NCBI GenBank assembly: GCA_016926595.1
Contig: JAFGOG010000569.1
Location: forward strand, 1 to 49,162
Direction of reading: 5' to 3'
Length of the DNA stretch: 49,162 nucleotides
Origin: Anaerolineae bacterium
GTDB taxonomy: Bacteria > Chloroflexota > Anaerolineae > JAAYZQ01
Under the pieces are notes generated by a model. The model saw only the letters and a program-made list of their open reading frames with translations. It did no database searches and was not told the origin of the DNA. Below are positions 40,999 to 49,162 of this stretch, one piece after another (positions within the stretch are counted from its first letter, which is position 1; each line of letters opens with the position of its first letter). The position numbers were made by a program, and so were the translations under genes.

Positions 40999-42891
40999 TC
41001 AGAGACGGATCCCAAACGTCCATCGCCCTTGCTGCGGTGGATCCTTGGCCGTGAACACGATCCGGTTCAGCCTCTCGCCCCACACGGCGCCCAGCCGCTC
41101 GTCTGCGATCGCGATCCGCTCCACCGTCGCCCCAAACGCCTTGGGATCGTAGACCACCTCACCCCGGCCCGAGATCCGCCCGCTGTCCATCGCCCCCTCG
41201 CTCAGCGCGATCCGCCCCGGCCCGGCGCTCACCTCACACGGCGTCAGCAGGCTCAACACGATCTCGCCCACCGCTCCGGTCAGCGCGTACTCATCCGTGA
41301 TCTCGACCCCCTGACCGCGCATCAGCGTCACCGTGCGCTGCCAGCGCGCGATCCTGGCTTCGGGCGGATAAGCGGCGGCGATATCCACTGAAAACTCGGC
41401 GCTGCTCTCGTCGGCGACATAACTGGCCTGGCGCGCCGCGAACGTCCTACCCGGCGCCTGCATCACCCCGTCGACGGTCGGCAGCAGGCTGTGATAGCCC
41501 GACTGCATCGTCCAGATCGTATAACGCTCGTCGCTGAACGTCTTGCGCGTATAGGTCTCCACCCCGGCATCGACGATGACCGGCTTGCCGTCGACATAGA
41601 CCACGAAACTGCCCACGTCGTTGTGGTTGTGGCTTTCCGCGTTGTGCCCACCCTTGGCCGCCACGACCAGGCCTTGGCTCGAGCCCTCGTGCTCGCGGGC
41701 GAGCATCACCTGCACCTCCGGCAGCCACACGTCGCGCGGCAGTGGCGGTGTGGGATCGACGCTCAGCATCTCGTTGAGGCTAAACAGCGTGGGCAGCAGC
41801 CTTCCCAGCCCCACCCGCTGCGCCACCGTCACCGTCCCCTTTTCGCACAACACATCTTGCTCTGTAGCGATCCACGCCCCCAGCGACATCATCTTGCCGT
41901 CGCCGATGCGCTGCCCGTACCGGTACACCACCTGCGCCGGCGGCATCACGATCGCCGAGGCGTCGGCAAAGTTGACAAAATAATCGCCGCCGAGCTGCAC
42001 GCGATAGATGAACCGGCCGATGTCCTGGATCAGCGGCTCGCCGTACACGTCCACCTGCCCGCCCGTCGCCGAATAGAGCAGCTCCAGGCAGTCGAGCAGC
42101 GACGCCCCCGCGCGCCCCCAGTAGCCGGGCCCTTCATCGCAGCCGCCGTCTTTGGGATAAGGATCGACAAAACAGTCGATGCTGCGCATACACTTGAAAA
42201 CCGTCGCCTTACGTTTCCCTTCGTCGACTTCCATCAACAGCGTGCTGGTCAGAATGTTGGAATTGATCCACGGGTTCCAGTTGTTCACCCGGCTGCCGGT
42301 AAAGCCCATCCAGCCAAAATCGTCGCGCGCCAGGTACGGCTCCAGGATCCGCGCCTGCATCTCGCGCTCGATGCGCGGCCGCACCAGCGGCGAGACCCGG
42401 TCCAGCTTGTCGCCGAGCAACGTGTCGACCCAGGCCAGCAGCGCCGACGTCTCGGCGGCGAACAGGTCGACGATCGGTTCAGTCGTGTCGGGCAGCCCGA
42501 TCCCGGCCCTTTGCACCCGCACGTGCGCCGGCACGCACCAGCTCGACTCTTCGCAGATCAGCCAGATCCCGTTGGCGATGTCGTCCAGAAAACGCCCCTT
42601 GTTCTCCAGGCATTCGGCGACGACCAAGCCCGCCAGCATAGTCCGCCGCTGAAAATACGGCGTCTCGTAGCGCCGGCGATTGCCGTCGCGGGCAAAATCG
42701 AGGTAGCGCACCGCCGGCAGCAGCGGCCACTCTTCTTTTTGCAGCGCTTCGCCCTGAGCCAGGTACGCCGCCCGCACCGACGCCGGCAGCCCCTCCCACG
42801 CTGCACGCTCGTCGATAGTCGGGAATGGGCGCCAATCCGCCCTGGCGATCAGATTCAGTTGGTCCAATGAAACCCTTTGTGCAAGCATCAT
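40999..42891 (-). CDS. Heparinase II/III-like polysaccharide lyase
   Basis: 630 residues from ATG 42891 (AAAAGGAG); an ATG one codon later is equally possible. The N-terminal half is helical (alpha/alpha toroid) with 'GSRVNNWNPWINSNIL' and 'DEGPGYWGRAGASLLDCLE'. The C-terminal half is the beta-sandwich heparinase II/III domain with 'HNAESHNHNDVGSFVVYVDG' and 'VIVDAGVETYT'. No clear signal peptide. Relatives cleave uronic-acid-containing glycosaminoglycans, alginate or related polymers by beta-elimination. The exact substrate is unknown. Confidence 0.85.
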   Translation of the reverse strand: MMLAQRVSLDQLNLIARADWRPFPTIDERAAWEGLPASVRAAYLAQGEALQKEEWPLLPAVRYLDFARDGNRRRYETPYFQRRTMLAGLVVAECLENKGRFLDDIANGIWLICEESSWCVPAHVRVQRAGIGLPDTTEPIVDLFAAETSALLAWVDTLLGDKLDRVSPLVRPRIEREMQARILEPYLARDDFGWMGFTGSRVNNWNPWINSNILTSTLLMEVDEGKRKATVFKCMRSIDCFVDPYPKDGGCDEGPGYWGRAGASLLDCLELLYSATGGQVDVYGEPLIQDIGRFIYRVQLGGDYFVNFADASAIVMPPAQVVYRYGQRIGDGKMMSLGAWIATEQDVLCEKGTVTVAQRVGLGRLLPTLFSLNEMLSVDPTPPLPRDVWLPEVQVMLAREHEGSSQGLVVAAKGGHNAESHNHNDVGSFVVYVDGKPVIVDAGVETYTRKTFSDERYTIWTMQSGYHSLLPTVDGVMQAPGRTFAARQASYVADESSAEFSVDIAAAYPPEARIARWQRTVTLMRGQGVEITDEYALTGAVGEIVLSLLTPCEVSAGPGRIALSEGAMDSGRISGRGEVVYDPKAFGATVERIAIADERLGAVWGERLNRIVFTAKDPPQQGRWTFGIRL

Positions 42892-42954
42892 GACTCCTTT
42901 TCTGTGTTTATCCATGTTTCTGCACTGGTCAGCAGCATCGTGACCCCCGCTTAA

Positions 42955-43740
42955 CTATACGAAACCTATCCGCCGGTTCTCCAACAGCGCCAACCGCCTG
43001 CACTGCCGCTCGCGCACCTCGCCGCTCAAACAGGCATACACGATCCCCTCCCGGTCCAACTGGGCCCGCGCCAGGACCCGCCCCCTGGGATCGACAATGA
43101 GGCTGACCCCCTGGCAGCGCAGCGCTGGATCGTGATTGATGATATCCGCCCCGGCGACAAACATGCTGTTGTCTAGCGCCCGCGCGCGCAGCGCCAGCCG
43201 CCACTCGTCGACCGGCCCCAGCCAGGCCGTCGACACCAACGCCACCTCCGCGCCCGCCAGCGCAGCCGCCCGCGCCACCTCGGGAAAGCGCGTGTCATAG
43301 CAGATCCAGCCGCTAAAGCGCACCCCGTCCAGCTCGAACAGGGGCACCTGGTCGCCCGCCGTGGCCCACTCCCTTTCTGTGTCCCACAGGTGGATCTTGT
43401 GGTACACGCACGCCACCTTTCCCTGCCGGTCGAGCACGAGCATGCTGTTGTAGCAGAGTCCCTGCTGCGCGTCCAATTCGGCCATGCCAAAGGCCATGTT
43501 GATATCGAGCGCCCGTGCCGCTTCCGCCAGCCGCCCCACGCTCGGCCCATCGATCGCCTCGGCCAACGCCGGGATCAACTCCGCAGCCAGGTAGCCGCTC
43601 AGACTCAGCTCGGGAAACAGCACTAACCCGCATCCCTGCTCCTGCGCCTGCCGCGCAAGCCCGATCATCCGTGTGACGTTCTCGTCCTTCGCCCCCGACG
43701 CCGCCTCAAACTGCGCACAGGCAATCCGGTAACCGTCCAT
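42955..43740 (-). CDS. Carbon-nitrogen hydrolase (nitrilase superfamily)
   Basis: 261 residues with the full catalytic triad Glu44 ('FPELSLSGY'), Lys115 ('YHKIHL') and Cys147 ('GWICYDTRFPE'). This is a cytoplasmic alpha-beta-beta-alpha enzyme that cleaves amides, ureides or nitriles. The substrate is not clear from the sequence; members of this length are often omega-amidase- or carbamoylase-like. It is transcribed with its neighbours toward the heparinase-like gene, 63 bases away. Confidence 0.9.
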   Translation of the reverse strand: MDGYRIACAQFEAASGAKDENVTRMIGLARQAQEQGCGLVLFPELSLSGYLAAELIPALAEAIDGPSVGRLAEAARALDINMAFGMAELDAQQGLCYNSMLVLDRQGKVACVYHKIHLWDTEREWATAGDQVPLFELDGVRFSGWICYDTRFPEVARAAALAGAEVALVSTAWLGPVDEWRLALRARALDNSMFVAGADIINHDPALRCQGVSLIVDPRGRVLARAQLDREGIVYACLSGEVRERQCRRLALLENRRIGFV

Positions 43741-43833
43741 CCTCTTTCCCCTATCTTTTCGTTCGTAGCTCAGGCATCGGATGAATCCGACACCTGATAA
43801 AGCAAGGCCGTTGAAAACGGGCTCTATGCAGCG

Positions 43834-43929
43834 TTAACGCAACGTGCGCTGCAAAGCCGCGCCCCGTCCGTGGTAAAAAGCGAGCAAGACCTCGACATCA
43901 CTCTTTTCCAGCGCTCGGATCTCGACCAT
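43834..43929 (-). pseudogene. N-terminal remnant of a GNAT acetyltransferase
   Basis: ATG 43929 opens a 31-residue frame, 'MVEIRALEKSDVEVLLAFYH' then 'GRGAALQRTLR', that stops at TAA 43834. The opening 'VEIRALEKSDVEVLLAFY' is the usual first strand and helix of a GNAT domain. The rest of the enzyme (about 120 residues) is missing. Possibly a deletion scar between the SMP-30 and nitrilase genes. Confidence 0.5.
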
Positions 43930-43935
43930 CGGCCC

Positions 43936-44877
43936 CTAGGGGGCGCCCGGCAGCGCGCCGCCCGTCTTGACCCGCACCCGGTAAAGCCCCGTGCGCGCGG
44001 TAATGTACAGCGTCTTGCCATCGGCATCGCCCCAGGCCAGGTTGGCCGGCACCTCGGGTGGCTCGATCTTGCCCAGCAGCACGCCCTGTGGGCTAAAGAC
44101 CCATACCCCACCCGGCCCGGTGCAAAAGACGTTGCCCTGCACATCCACCTTCATCCCATCCGGCACGCCGTCTTTACCCGCCTCTTTGAGCTCGGCAAAG
44201 ACCCGCCCGTTGGCCAGCGAGCCATCCGCCTGCACGTCAAAGGCCCGGATATGCATGCGCTGCGAGTCGTCGACATAGAGCGTCTTTTCGTCGGGCGAAA
44301 AAGCCAGGCCGTTGGGCCGCTCAAAGCTGTCGTCCAGCAGATGCAGCGTCCCGTCGGGATCCAGGCGGTACAGGCCGTTATAGGAAAGCTCCTTGCCCAC
44401 CTTTTGCTGCGGCAGGCCATATGGCGGGTCGGTGAAATAGATCCGGCCGCTGGAATGAACGACGATGTCGTTCGGGCTGTTCAGCCTTTTGCCGCCGTCG
44501 TTGTCGGCGATCGTCACGGCGGCGCCATCTGGCCCGGCGCGCGACACGCGACGGTTACCGTGTTCGCAAGCCAGCAGCCGCCCCTGTGCATCCAGCGTCA
44601 GCCCGTTCGAGTTACCGCTTGGCGTGCGATATGGCACCGCCTCACTCGCGCCCGGCGCCCATTTGTAAATAACATTGGCCGGAATATCCGAAAAGAGCAG
44701 ATACCCCCCATCGGCTATCCATACCGGCCCCTCCGTAAACCCGAATCCCCCGGCTACCTTTTCCACGACAATACCAGGGTCAAGCAGATCCTCAAACGAC
44801 ATCCTCATCTCCTCCTTTGCGGCACAACTGGTGAGTGTCACAACTGTGACAAGTATAAACCAGGCAAGGTTACGCAT
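43936..44877 (-). CDS. SMP-30/gluconolactonase-like lipoprotein
   Basis: 313 residues from ATG 44877. A longer frame to 44928 overlaps the upstream gene more and adds only a basic tail. The N-terminus 'MRNLAWFILVTVVTLTSC' is a lipoprotein signal with lipobox Leu-Thr-Ser-Cys. The mature part is a six-bladed propeller of the SMP-30/gluconolactonase family: 'GFTEGPVWIADGGYLLFSDI', 'NSPNDIVVHSSGRIYFTDPPYG', 'ERPNGLAFSPDEKTLYVDDS' and 'GVPDGMKVDVQGNVFCTG'. The Glu, Asn and Asp metal ligands are present. It would hydrolyse sugar lactones outside the cytoplasm. The start overlaps the upstream gene's stop by 8 bases. Confidence 0.88.
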   Translation of the reverse strand: MRNLAWFILVTVVTLTSCAAKEEMRMSFEDLLDPGIVVEKVAGGFGFTEGPVWIADGGYLLFSDIPANVIYKWAPGASEAVPYRTPSGNSNGLTLDAQGRLLACEHGNRRVSRAGPDGAAVTIADNDGGKRLNSPNDIVVHSSGRIYFTDPPYGLPQQKVGKELSYNGLYRLDPDGTLHLLDDSFERPNGLAFSPDEKTLYVDDSQRMHIRAFDVQADGSLANGRVFAELKEAGKDGVPDGMKVDVQGNVFCTGPGGVWVFSPQGVLLGKIEPPEVPANLAWGDADGKTLYITARTGLYRVRVKTGGALPGAP

Positions 44878-45613
44878 CGCCAAACCGGTTGCGAACCACG
44901 ATCTGCCCCCGCGCCGGCGCGGCGCCATCCCCCTCCGCGATCCACTTGACCGCCAGCGCCACCCGCGTGTCGGGGTTCAGCGCCTCCCAGTACCTGTCCA
45001 AAAGCACCTCCGCGCTGCCGTCGGTGGGCAGCAGCAGCGGATCGCCTGCAAAACTGGGCAGCGGGTCGCCGTCGCCCAGATAGGTCGTCAGCCCGACCCC
45101 GAGGCCGGGCGGTGGCAAAGCAGGGCGATAGGTAAAGCGGTCTGTCTGTTCGGGGTCGGCCAGGTTGGCCTTGAGGATGCTGAGCGCCAGGCTGGCTGAT
45201 GGCTGCAGCGCCAGCATGCCGCTGATCCGGGGGGTATAATGGGGTGGATCGGGCTCGCGCTCCCGCGTGCCCAGCGCGCCGTCGAACGTGCCCCCCACCT
45301 GCAGGGCCTCATAGACCGTGCGCGTCTGATCGCCGTTGCTGACCAGGTACACGCCCGGCAGTTCGAGCATCGCCTCGTAGATGATCAGGCGCGGGTCCTT
45401 GACCAGGCTGGCATCGACCGGCTCGGTGCGCAGCACCGGCCCGTCGACCACAAAGCGGCGGTTCTGGCTGTGTGCGCTGCGCCCCATGATCCAATAAATC
45501 TGCACCCAGGCGGCGCCGTCGGATGACCGGCCGATGACCAAGCCGCGGCCGGGATAACGGTTCTGGCGAACGTGGCGCTCCAAATTCTGCGCGGCGAACT
45601 CAAATGGGTCCAT
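44870..45613 (-). CDS. IMP cyclohydrolase-like (PurO-type) protein
   Basis: 247 residues from ATG 45613, which has AGGAGGTGA just upstream. The longer ORF to 46105 runs inside the sulfatase region. 'NRYPGRGLVIGRSSDGAAWVQIYWIMGRSAHSQNR' is the PurO-type IMP cyclohydrolase signature, an Ntn-hydrolase-like fold, followed by 'GVYLVSNGDQTRTVYEAL' and 'YTPRISGML'. Archaeal PurO closes the IMP ring in purine synthesis. No other pur gene is nearby, so a related role outside purine synthesis cannot be excluded. It overlaps the SMP-30 start and is probably in one operon with it. Confidence 0.82.
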   Translation of the reverse strand: MDPFEFAAQNLERHVRQNRYPGRGLVIGRSSDGAAWVQIYWIMGRSAHSQNRRFVVDGPVLRTEPVDASLVKDPRLIIYEAMLELPGVYLVSNGDQTRTVYEALQVGGTFDGALGTREREPDPPHYTPRISGMLALQPSASLALSILKANLADPEQTDRFTYRPALPPPGLGVGLTTYLGDGDPLPSFAGDPLLLPTDGSAEVLLDRYWEALNPDTRVALAVKWIAEGDGAAPARGQIVVRNRFGDA

Positions 45614-45681
45614 GTCAGTCACCTCCTGACCGCCCATTCTATCACGTTCGCCGCTTCTTGGCAATGTGCCGCTGTCTCTGC

Positions 45682-47277
45682 TCAGCGCGTTCGTCTGGCC
45701 AGCAGGCGTTCCCACGGCAGCACGCCGATCCGCTCGGCCCACTCCTGGTACCATTTGACCATCTTGGCGACCTGGGGCTTGTTCCTGGCCGCCAGGTCGG
45801 CCAGCTCGGTGCGATCGACGACCATATCGTACAACTCCCAATCGCCTGGATGCTTGCGCACCAGCTTCCAACGCCCATCGCGAACCGCGCAGTTGCCCTC
45901 GTGCTCCCAGAACAGCGGCCGCTCGCGCCGCCAGGCTTCGCCGCGCAAAGCGGCATAAAAACTCTCGCCCTCCAGCGGTTGGATCGTGTGCTCGCCAACC
46001 GTTTCCGGGTAGGTCACCCCGGCCACGTCGATGCACGTCGCCATCATGTCGATGATGTGCACCACCTCGTGGCTGATCCGCGCCCCCTCGATGCACGCCG
46101 GCCAATGGGCGATCATCGGCGTAGCGATCCCGCCCTCGTGTACCCAGTGTTTATACAGGCGAAACGGCGTATTCGAGACGTTGGCCCACGGCAGATCGTA
46201 ACTCTGGTAGGTGGTTGGGTCGCCGGGCATCAGGTCGGGGATGTTACCAAAACGCATCAGCCGCCCATCCAGTGTCGTCTGCCACTCTCTGCCCCGCTGT
46301 CCATCCTCGCGCAGCAGCTCCGCACAGCCGCCGTTGTCCGACAGGAATACGATCAATGTGTCGTGCAAGATATCCAACTCGCGCAGCTTGTCCACGATCC
46401 GGCCGATCCCCTGGTCCATCCGGTCGATCTGGGCGGCATAGACCGCCATCCGCCGATCCTCCCACGCCTGGGCCTCGATGTCGCCCCAGTCGGGCGCTTG
46501 CTCGTCGCGCGGCGAAATGTCCCACCTGGCATCGAGAATGCCCAGCCCCTTGAGCGTTTCGTGACGCGCGGTGCGCACTGCGTCCCAGCCGGCGCGATAG
46601 GTTCCCTGGTAGCGGGCAATATCCTCCTCGAAAGCGTGCAGCGGCCAGTGCGGCGCGGTATAACAGACGTGCAAAAAGAAAGGCTGGCTATCCCCCGCCG
46701 CCTTCTCGATCATCTGTACCGCACGATCGCTGACCGCATCGGTGTAGTAATAGCCCTCGCCCGGCGGCTCGATGATCGTATCGTTGTCGAACAAAGGGCG
46801 CGGGTTAAAATAGCTGCCCGCCCCCGCCGGCGTCCCGTACCACTCGTCAAAGCCCCGGTCAAGGGGCAGCGGGCGCTCCGGGTCACCAATGCGCCAATCG
46901 CCGGGATCGCGCCGCGAAAAGATCCCGCCCACGTGCCACTTGCCCGCCAGCATGGTGCGGTACCCACCCGAGCGCAAGACCTCGCCAATCGTCGCGCAGT
47001 CGTCGCGCAGATAGCCCTGGTACTGCGGCAGGCCATCGTTGCTCACCATGTGCCCTACCCCGGCCTGGTGTGGATACAGCCCGGTCAGCAGGCAAGCGCG
47101 CGTCGGACAGCACCGCGCATAGTTGTACATTTGGGTAAAGCGTATGCCACCCGCCGCCAGCCGATCCAGGCTCGGCGTGTGGATCTCGGAACCATAACAG
47201 CCGATGTCGGAAAAGCCCATATCGTCGGCCAGGATCAGGACCATATTGGGTCTGGATGCAGGGATGCTCGTGTTCAT
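45682..47277 (-). CDS. Type I sulfatase (arylsulfatase family)
   Basis: 531 residues. Near the N-terminus 'NMVLILADDMGFSDIGCYG' gives the paired Asp metal ligands. Cys56-Cys-Pro-Thr-Arg60 is the C-x-P-x-R motif in which the first Cys is converted to formylglycine, followed by 'LLTGLYPHQAG'. 'MLAGKWHVG' and 'LSDNGGCAE' supply further active-site Lys, His, Asp and Asn. No signal peptide is evident, and the formylglycine-generating enzyme is not in the window. The substrate is probably a sulfated sugar, given the neighbouring lyase, lactonase and fucosidase genes. ATG 47277 is divergent from the MATE gene. Confidence 0.93.
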   Translation of the reverse strand: MNTSIPASRPNMVLILADDMGFSDIGCYGSEIHTPSLDRLAAGGIRFTQMYNYARCCPTRACLLTGLYPHQAGVGHMVSNDGLPQYQGYLRDDCATIGEVLRSGGYRTMLAGKWHVGGIFSRRDPGDWRIGDPERPLPLDRGFDEWYGTPAGAGSYFNPRPLFDNDTIIEPPGEGYYYTDAVSDRAVQMIEKAAGDSQPFFLHVCYTAPHWPLHAFEEDIARYQGTYRAGWDAVRTARHETLKGLGILDARWDISPRDEQAPDWGDIEAQAWEDRRMAVYAAQIDRMDQGIGRIVDKLRELDILHDTLIVFLSDNGGCAELLREDGQRGREWQTTLDGRLMRFGNIPDLMPGDPTTYQSYDLPWANVSNTPFRLYKHWVHEGGIATPMIAHWPACIEGARISHEVVHIIDMMATCIDVAGVTYPETVGEHTIQPLEGESFYAALRGEAWRRERPLFWEHEGNCAVRDGRWKLVRKHPGDWELYDMVVDRTELADLAARNKPQVAKMVKWYQEWAERIGVLPWERLLARRTR

Positions 47278-47328
47278 GTCATGCCCTTTCTACTTGGCTG
47301 CTTGACGGGCGCCAACAAATCACCGCAA

Positions 47329-47357
47329 TAGACACGATCCCGTTATCGTGGTATACT
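47329..47357 (+). promoter_or_regulatory. MATE promoter with internal palindrome
   Basis: TAGACA (47329-47334), 17 bases, TATACT (47352-47357). Within the spacer cacgat (47333-47338) and atcgtg (47345-47350) form an inverted repeat, a likely repressor site. Confidence 0.65.
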
Positions 47358-47360
47358 CGG

Positions 47361-47398
47361 GCCGTTTCGCCCGCCGGGCCGTTTCGCCCGCCGGGCCG
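47361..47398 (+). repeat. 17-bp tandem repeat in the MATE leader
   Basis: gccgtttcgcccgccgg is repeated exactly at 47361-47377 and 47378-47394, then gccg. It follows the -10 element and lies in the 5' untranslated region. It resembles the 18-base in-frame repeats elsewhere in size and GC-rich style. Confidence 0.88.
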
Positions 47399-47445
47399 TG
47401 CAGCCGCTGGCGGTCGCACACATCACAGTCAGAAATGGATCAATC

Positions 47446-48852
47446 ATGAGTCATGCGACCGGCCTTACCAACTTGATCGTTCAAACCAGGGAGCGCGTGC
47501 GGCGATTCAGGCAGGCGCGCCGGGACCAGAAAACGCTCCGCGCAGCCGTGATCCGGCTGGCCCTGCCGGCCGCCGGCGAGCGTATGTTGAGCATGACGGT
47601 CAGCATCGTGAACACCATCCTTGTCGGCCACCTGGGGGCCGCCCCGTTGGCCGCAGTGAGCCTCGCCAGCCAATGGGGATTTATGGCCATCACCCTCTTT
47701 GACGCCCTCTGCACGGGCGCGACGGCCCTGATCGCCCGCTCCGTTGGGGCCAATGACTGGAAAATGGCCAACCGCACCCTATGCCAATCGCTGATCCTCG
47801 CCGTACTCGTGGGACTGCTGGCCACAGCCGCGGCCACGATCTGGACCGAACCGGCCATGCGACTGACAGGCGCCGATCCAGAAACGCTGCCGCTTGGTGA
47901 AACCTATCTGCGCATCACCGGCGCCGCGTTTGTGTTTCAGGCGATCATGTTTGTCGGCAACGCCAGCCTGCGCGGCGCGGGCAACACCCGCGCAGCCATG
48001 ATCGTCATGACCGTAGTCAACGTGATCAACATCCTCGTCTCCTGGGTGGCGATCAATGGCCCTTGGGGGCTGCCCCGGCTCGGCGTCGCCGGGTCGGCAC
48101 TGGGAGCGAACGCCGGACACGTCGCCGGCAGCCTGCTGGTCGTTGGCATGCTGCTCAGGGGCAATGACGGCCTCAAGCTAACCGTGCGCGGCTTTAGAGC
48201 AGAGTTCGATTTGATCAAACGTATTGTGCGCATCGGCATCCCCACCGGCGTCGAGCGGCTGCTCATGCGCGCCGGCCAGATGGTTTTTCTAAGCGCCTTG
48301 GCCGGGATCGGCACCGTCGCCGTCGCCGCTCACGCCGTAGCCTTGCGCGCCGAGTCTTTTTCGTTTATGCCGGGCTTTGGCTTTGCCGTTGCCGGCACGA
48401 CCATGGTCGGGCAAGCCTTGGGAGCCCACGATCCCAAGCGCGCCGCCCAGAGCGGATACATCACCTTTGAGGTCTCGGCCTTGCTCATGGCCGTGATGGG
48501 CCTGATTTTCATTCTCTTGCCCCGCCCGCTCATTACCCTCTTTACCGACGACCTGGCGGTGATCGAGCTGGCGGTAACCCCGCTGCGCATCGTCGGTTTT
48601 GTCCAGCCCTTGCTGGCCGCATCGATGGTCTTTCCCGGCTGTTTGCGCGGCGCGGGCGACACACGCTTTCCGATGATCATTACCGGCATCAGCATCTGGG
48701 CCATCCGCGTGCCCTCGGTCTTCCTTCTAGGCCTGGCCTTGGGGTGGGGCTTGAACGGCGCGTGGCTGGGCATGGCCCTTGACCTGGCCGTGCGCGGCGT
48801 GATCTTTTTCCTGCGCTTCCGCAGCGGCCGCTGGCAGACGGCGCACGTCTAG
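47446..48852 (+). CDS. MATE-family efflux transporter
   Basis: 468 residues from ATG 47446; an upstream CTG/GTG-type start at 47398 is less likely because it falls within the leader repeat. Twelve membrane helices are expected in two halves. Each half has the MATE pattern: 'LALPAAGERMLSMTVSIVNTILVGHLG' then 'AQ.GF..AL.TGATALIARSVGA', and 'GIPTGVERLLMRAGQMVFLSALAGIGTVAVAAHAVALR' then 'AVAGTTMVGQALGA'. It exports cationic or other drugs in exchange for Na+ or H+. The promoter has a palindrome, so local repression is likely. The regulator is not adjacent. Confidence 0.93.
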   Translation: MSHATGLTNLIVQTRERVRRFRQARRDQKTLRAAVIRLALPAAGERMLSMTVSIVNTILVGHLGAAPLAAVSLASQWGFMAITLFDALCTGATALIARSVGANDWKMANRTLCQSLILAVLVGLLATAAATIWTEPAMRLTGADPETLPLGETYLRITGAAFVFQAIMFVGNASLRGAGNTRAAMIVMTVVNVINILVSWVAINGPWGLPRLGVAGSALGANAGHVAGSLLVVGMLLRGNDGLKLTVRGFRAEFDLIKRIVRIGIPTGVERLLMRAGQMVFLSALAGIGTVAVAAHAVALRAESFSFMPGFGFAVAGTTMVGQALGAHDPKRAAQSGYITFEVSALLMAVMGLIFILLPRPLITLFTDDLAVIELAVTPLRIVGFVQPLLAASMVFPGCLRGAGDTRFPMIITGISIWAIRVPSVFLLGLALGWGLNGAWLGMALDLAVRGVIFFLRFRSGRWQTAHV

Positions 48853-48953
48853 CGATCCGCTCCGTAGCACTGGTTCGCCGCGCCTCCAATGATGGAATTT
48901 GTCGTTGCGCGGCAACCCCCAACCGGCCAACCGGCCAGATCCCGGTTCCCGGT

Positions 48954-49162
48954 TTACCCGATCACATGCCACTCCGTCTGCCGGCCGTGCAGCCATCCCA
49001 ACTGACCGCCCACCAGCAGCGCGTCCTCCTCCAGCGCGATCTGCACCTCTTGCCCGCCCCACTCCGGCAGCGCCTTTTTGACGTTGAGCTCGATGGCGTA
49101 ACAGGTTTGATCGAACAGCTCGTAATCGCCTTGGCCGGGCACGCCCTGCTGGCGATCCCACA
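48954..49162 (-). CDS. C-terminal part of a possible M24-type peptidase, cut by the window edge
   Basis: On the minus strand the frame is open from the window edge to TAA at 48954. The visible 68 residues are 'WDRQQGVPGQGDYELFDQT', 'CYAIELNVKKALPEWGGQEV' and 'QIALEEDALLVGGQLGWL' with the end 'GRQTEWHVIG'. The 'EL.V....PEWGGQEV.IALEED' segment resembles the last strands of M24 creatinase/aminopeptidase-like proteins, where a Glu binds the second metal. Length and catalytic residues cannot be judged. It is convergent with the MATE gene. The 100-base gap holds no clear terminator. Confidence 0.5.
   Translation of the reverse strand, partial: WDRQQGVPGQGDYELFDQTCYAIELNVKKALPEWGGQEVQIALEEDALLVGGQLGWLHGRQTEWHVIG

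Noticed and set aside
41491..42870. 459-residue plus-strand ORF opposite the heparinase-like gene
   Set aside because: His/Arg/Pro-rich shadow with no recognised domain.
45604..47331. 575-residue plus-strand ORF opposite the sulfatase and PurO-like region
   Set aside because: Spans a true intergenic gap and has no domain. The minus strand carries clear sulfatase motifs.

Overview
The window looks like a chromosomal segment of a high-GC bacterium, most likely a member of the Chloroflexota (Anaerolineae/Caldilineae-like). This rests on the kind of genes present, not on a database match. There are many secreted lipoproteins with Thr/Pro-rich linkers, a DUF3160 protein, a short secreted protein of the 'DLSWWTVD...GTAGQPDAG' type, MntA/HepT, pentapeptide repeats, and small dispersed GC-rich foldback repeats. 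I see no rRNA, tRNA, CRISPR array, transposase or phage gene.

Layout. 1-6109 (+): the end of a DUF333 protein, an Fpg/Nei-like protein lacking the N-terminal proline, and a run of small metabolic genes (BtrH/C39-like protein, RidA, GyrI-like, cysteine-rich V4R-like protein, flavin reductase-like, terpene-cyclase-like toroid). 6276-7526 (+): a GT4 glycosyltransferase. 7663-16135 (+): an array of exported proteins (three PsbP-like or other lipoproteins, an FG-GAP-like protein, DUF3160, CapA-like) ending in a frameshifted PD40-type lipoprotein. 16159-20094 (+): CorA, then an ECF sigma factor translationally coupled to a membrane anti-sigma-like protein. 20171-21881 (+): a 32-residue lysine-rich protein with its own promoter and terminator, and a membrane pentapeptide-repeat protein. 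21967-23667: a decayed patch with an MntA antitoxin next to a deleted HepT toxin, a 5'-truncated secreted protein and a frameshifted one.

23803-31771 (-): a complete transcription unit, with promoter, operator-like palindrome, MarR regulator, two tandem heterodimeric ABC exporters and a terminator. 31927-32419: a broken DUF362 ferredoxin-like gene. 32438-47277 (-): alpha-L-fucosidase, glycogen phosphorylase, an MmeI-like restriction-methyltransferase with an AT-richer C-terminal patch, a radical-SAM DNA-repair-type protein whose promoter contains a GAAC-N4-GTTC SOS-type box, then heparinase II/III-like, nitrilase-family, SMP-30-like, PurO-like and sulfatase genes. 47446-48852 (+): a MATE exporter. 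The right edge cuts the 3' part of a gene that may be an M24-type peptidase.

How the genes may work together. Fucosidase, sulfatase, heparinase-like lyase and SMP-30 lactonase suggest use of sulfated, fucosylated polysaccharide, with glycogen phosphorylase handling storage glucan. The MarR/ABC unit and MATE gene suggest drug or metabolite export. The sigma/anti-sigma pair points to an envelope signal. The window is rich in gene remnants and foldback repeats, which suggests frequent small deletions and duplications. All functions are read from motifs without database searches.
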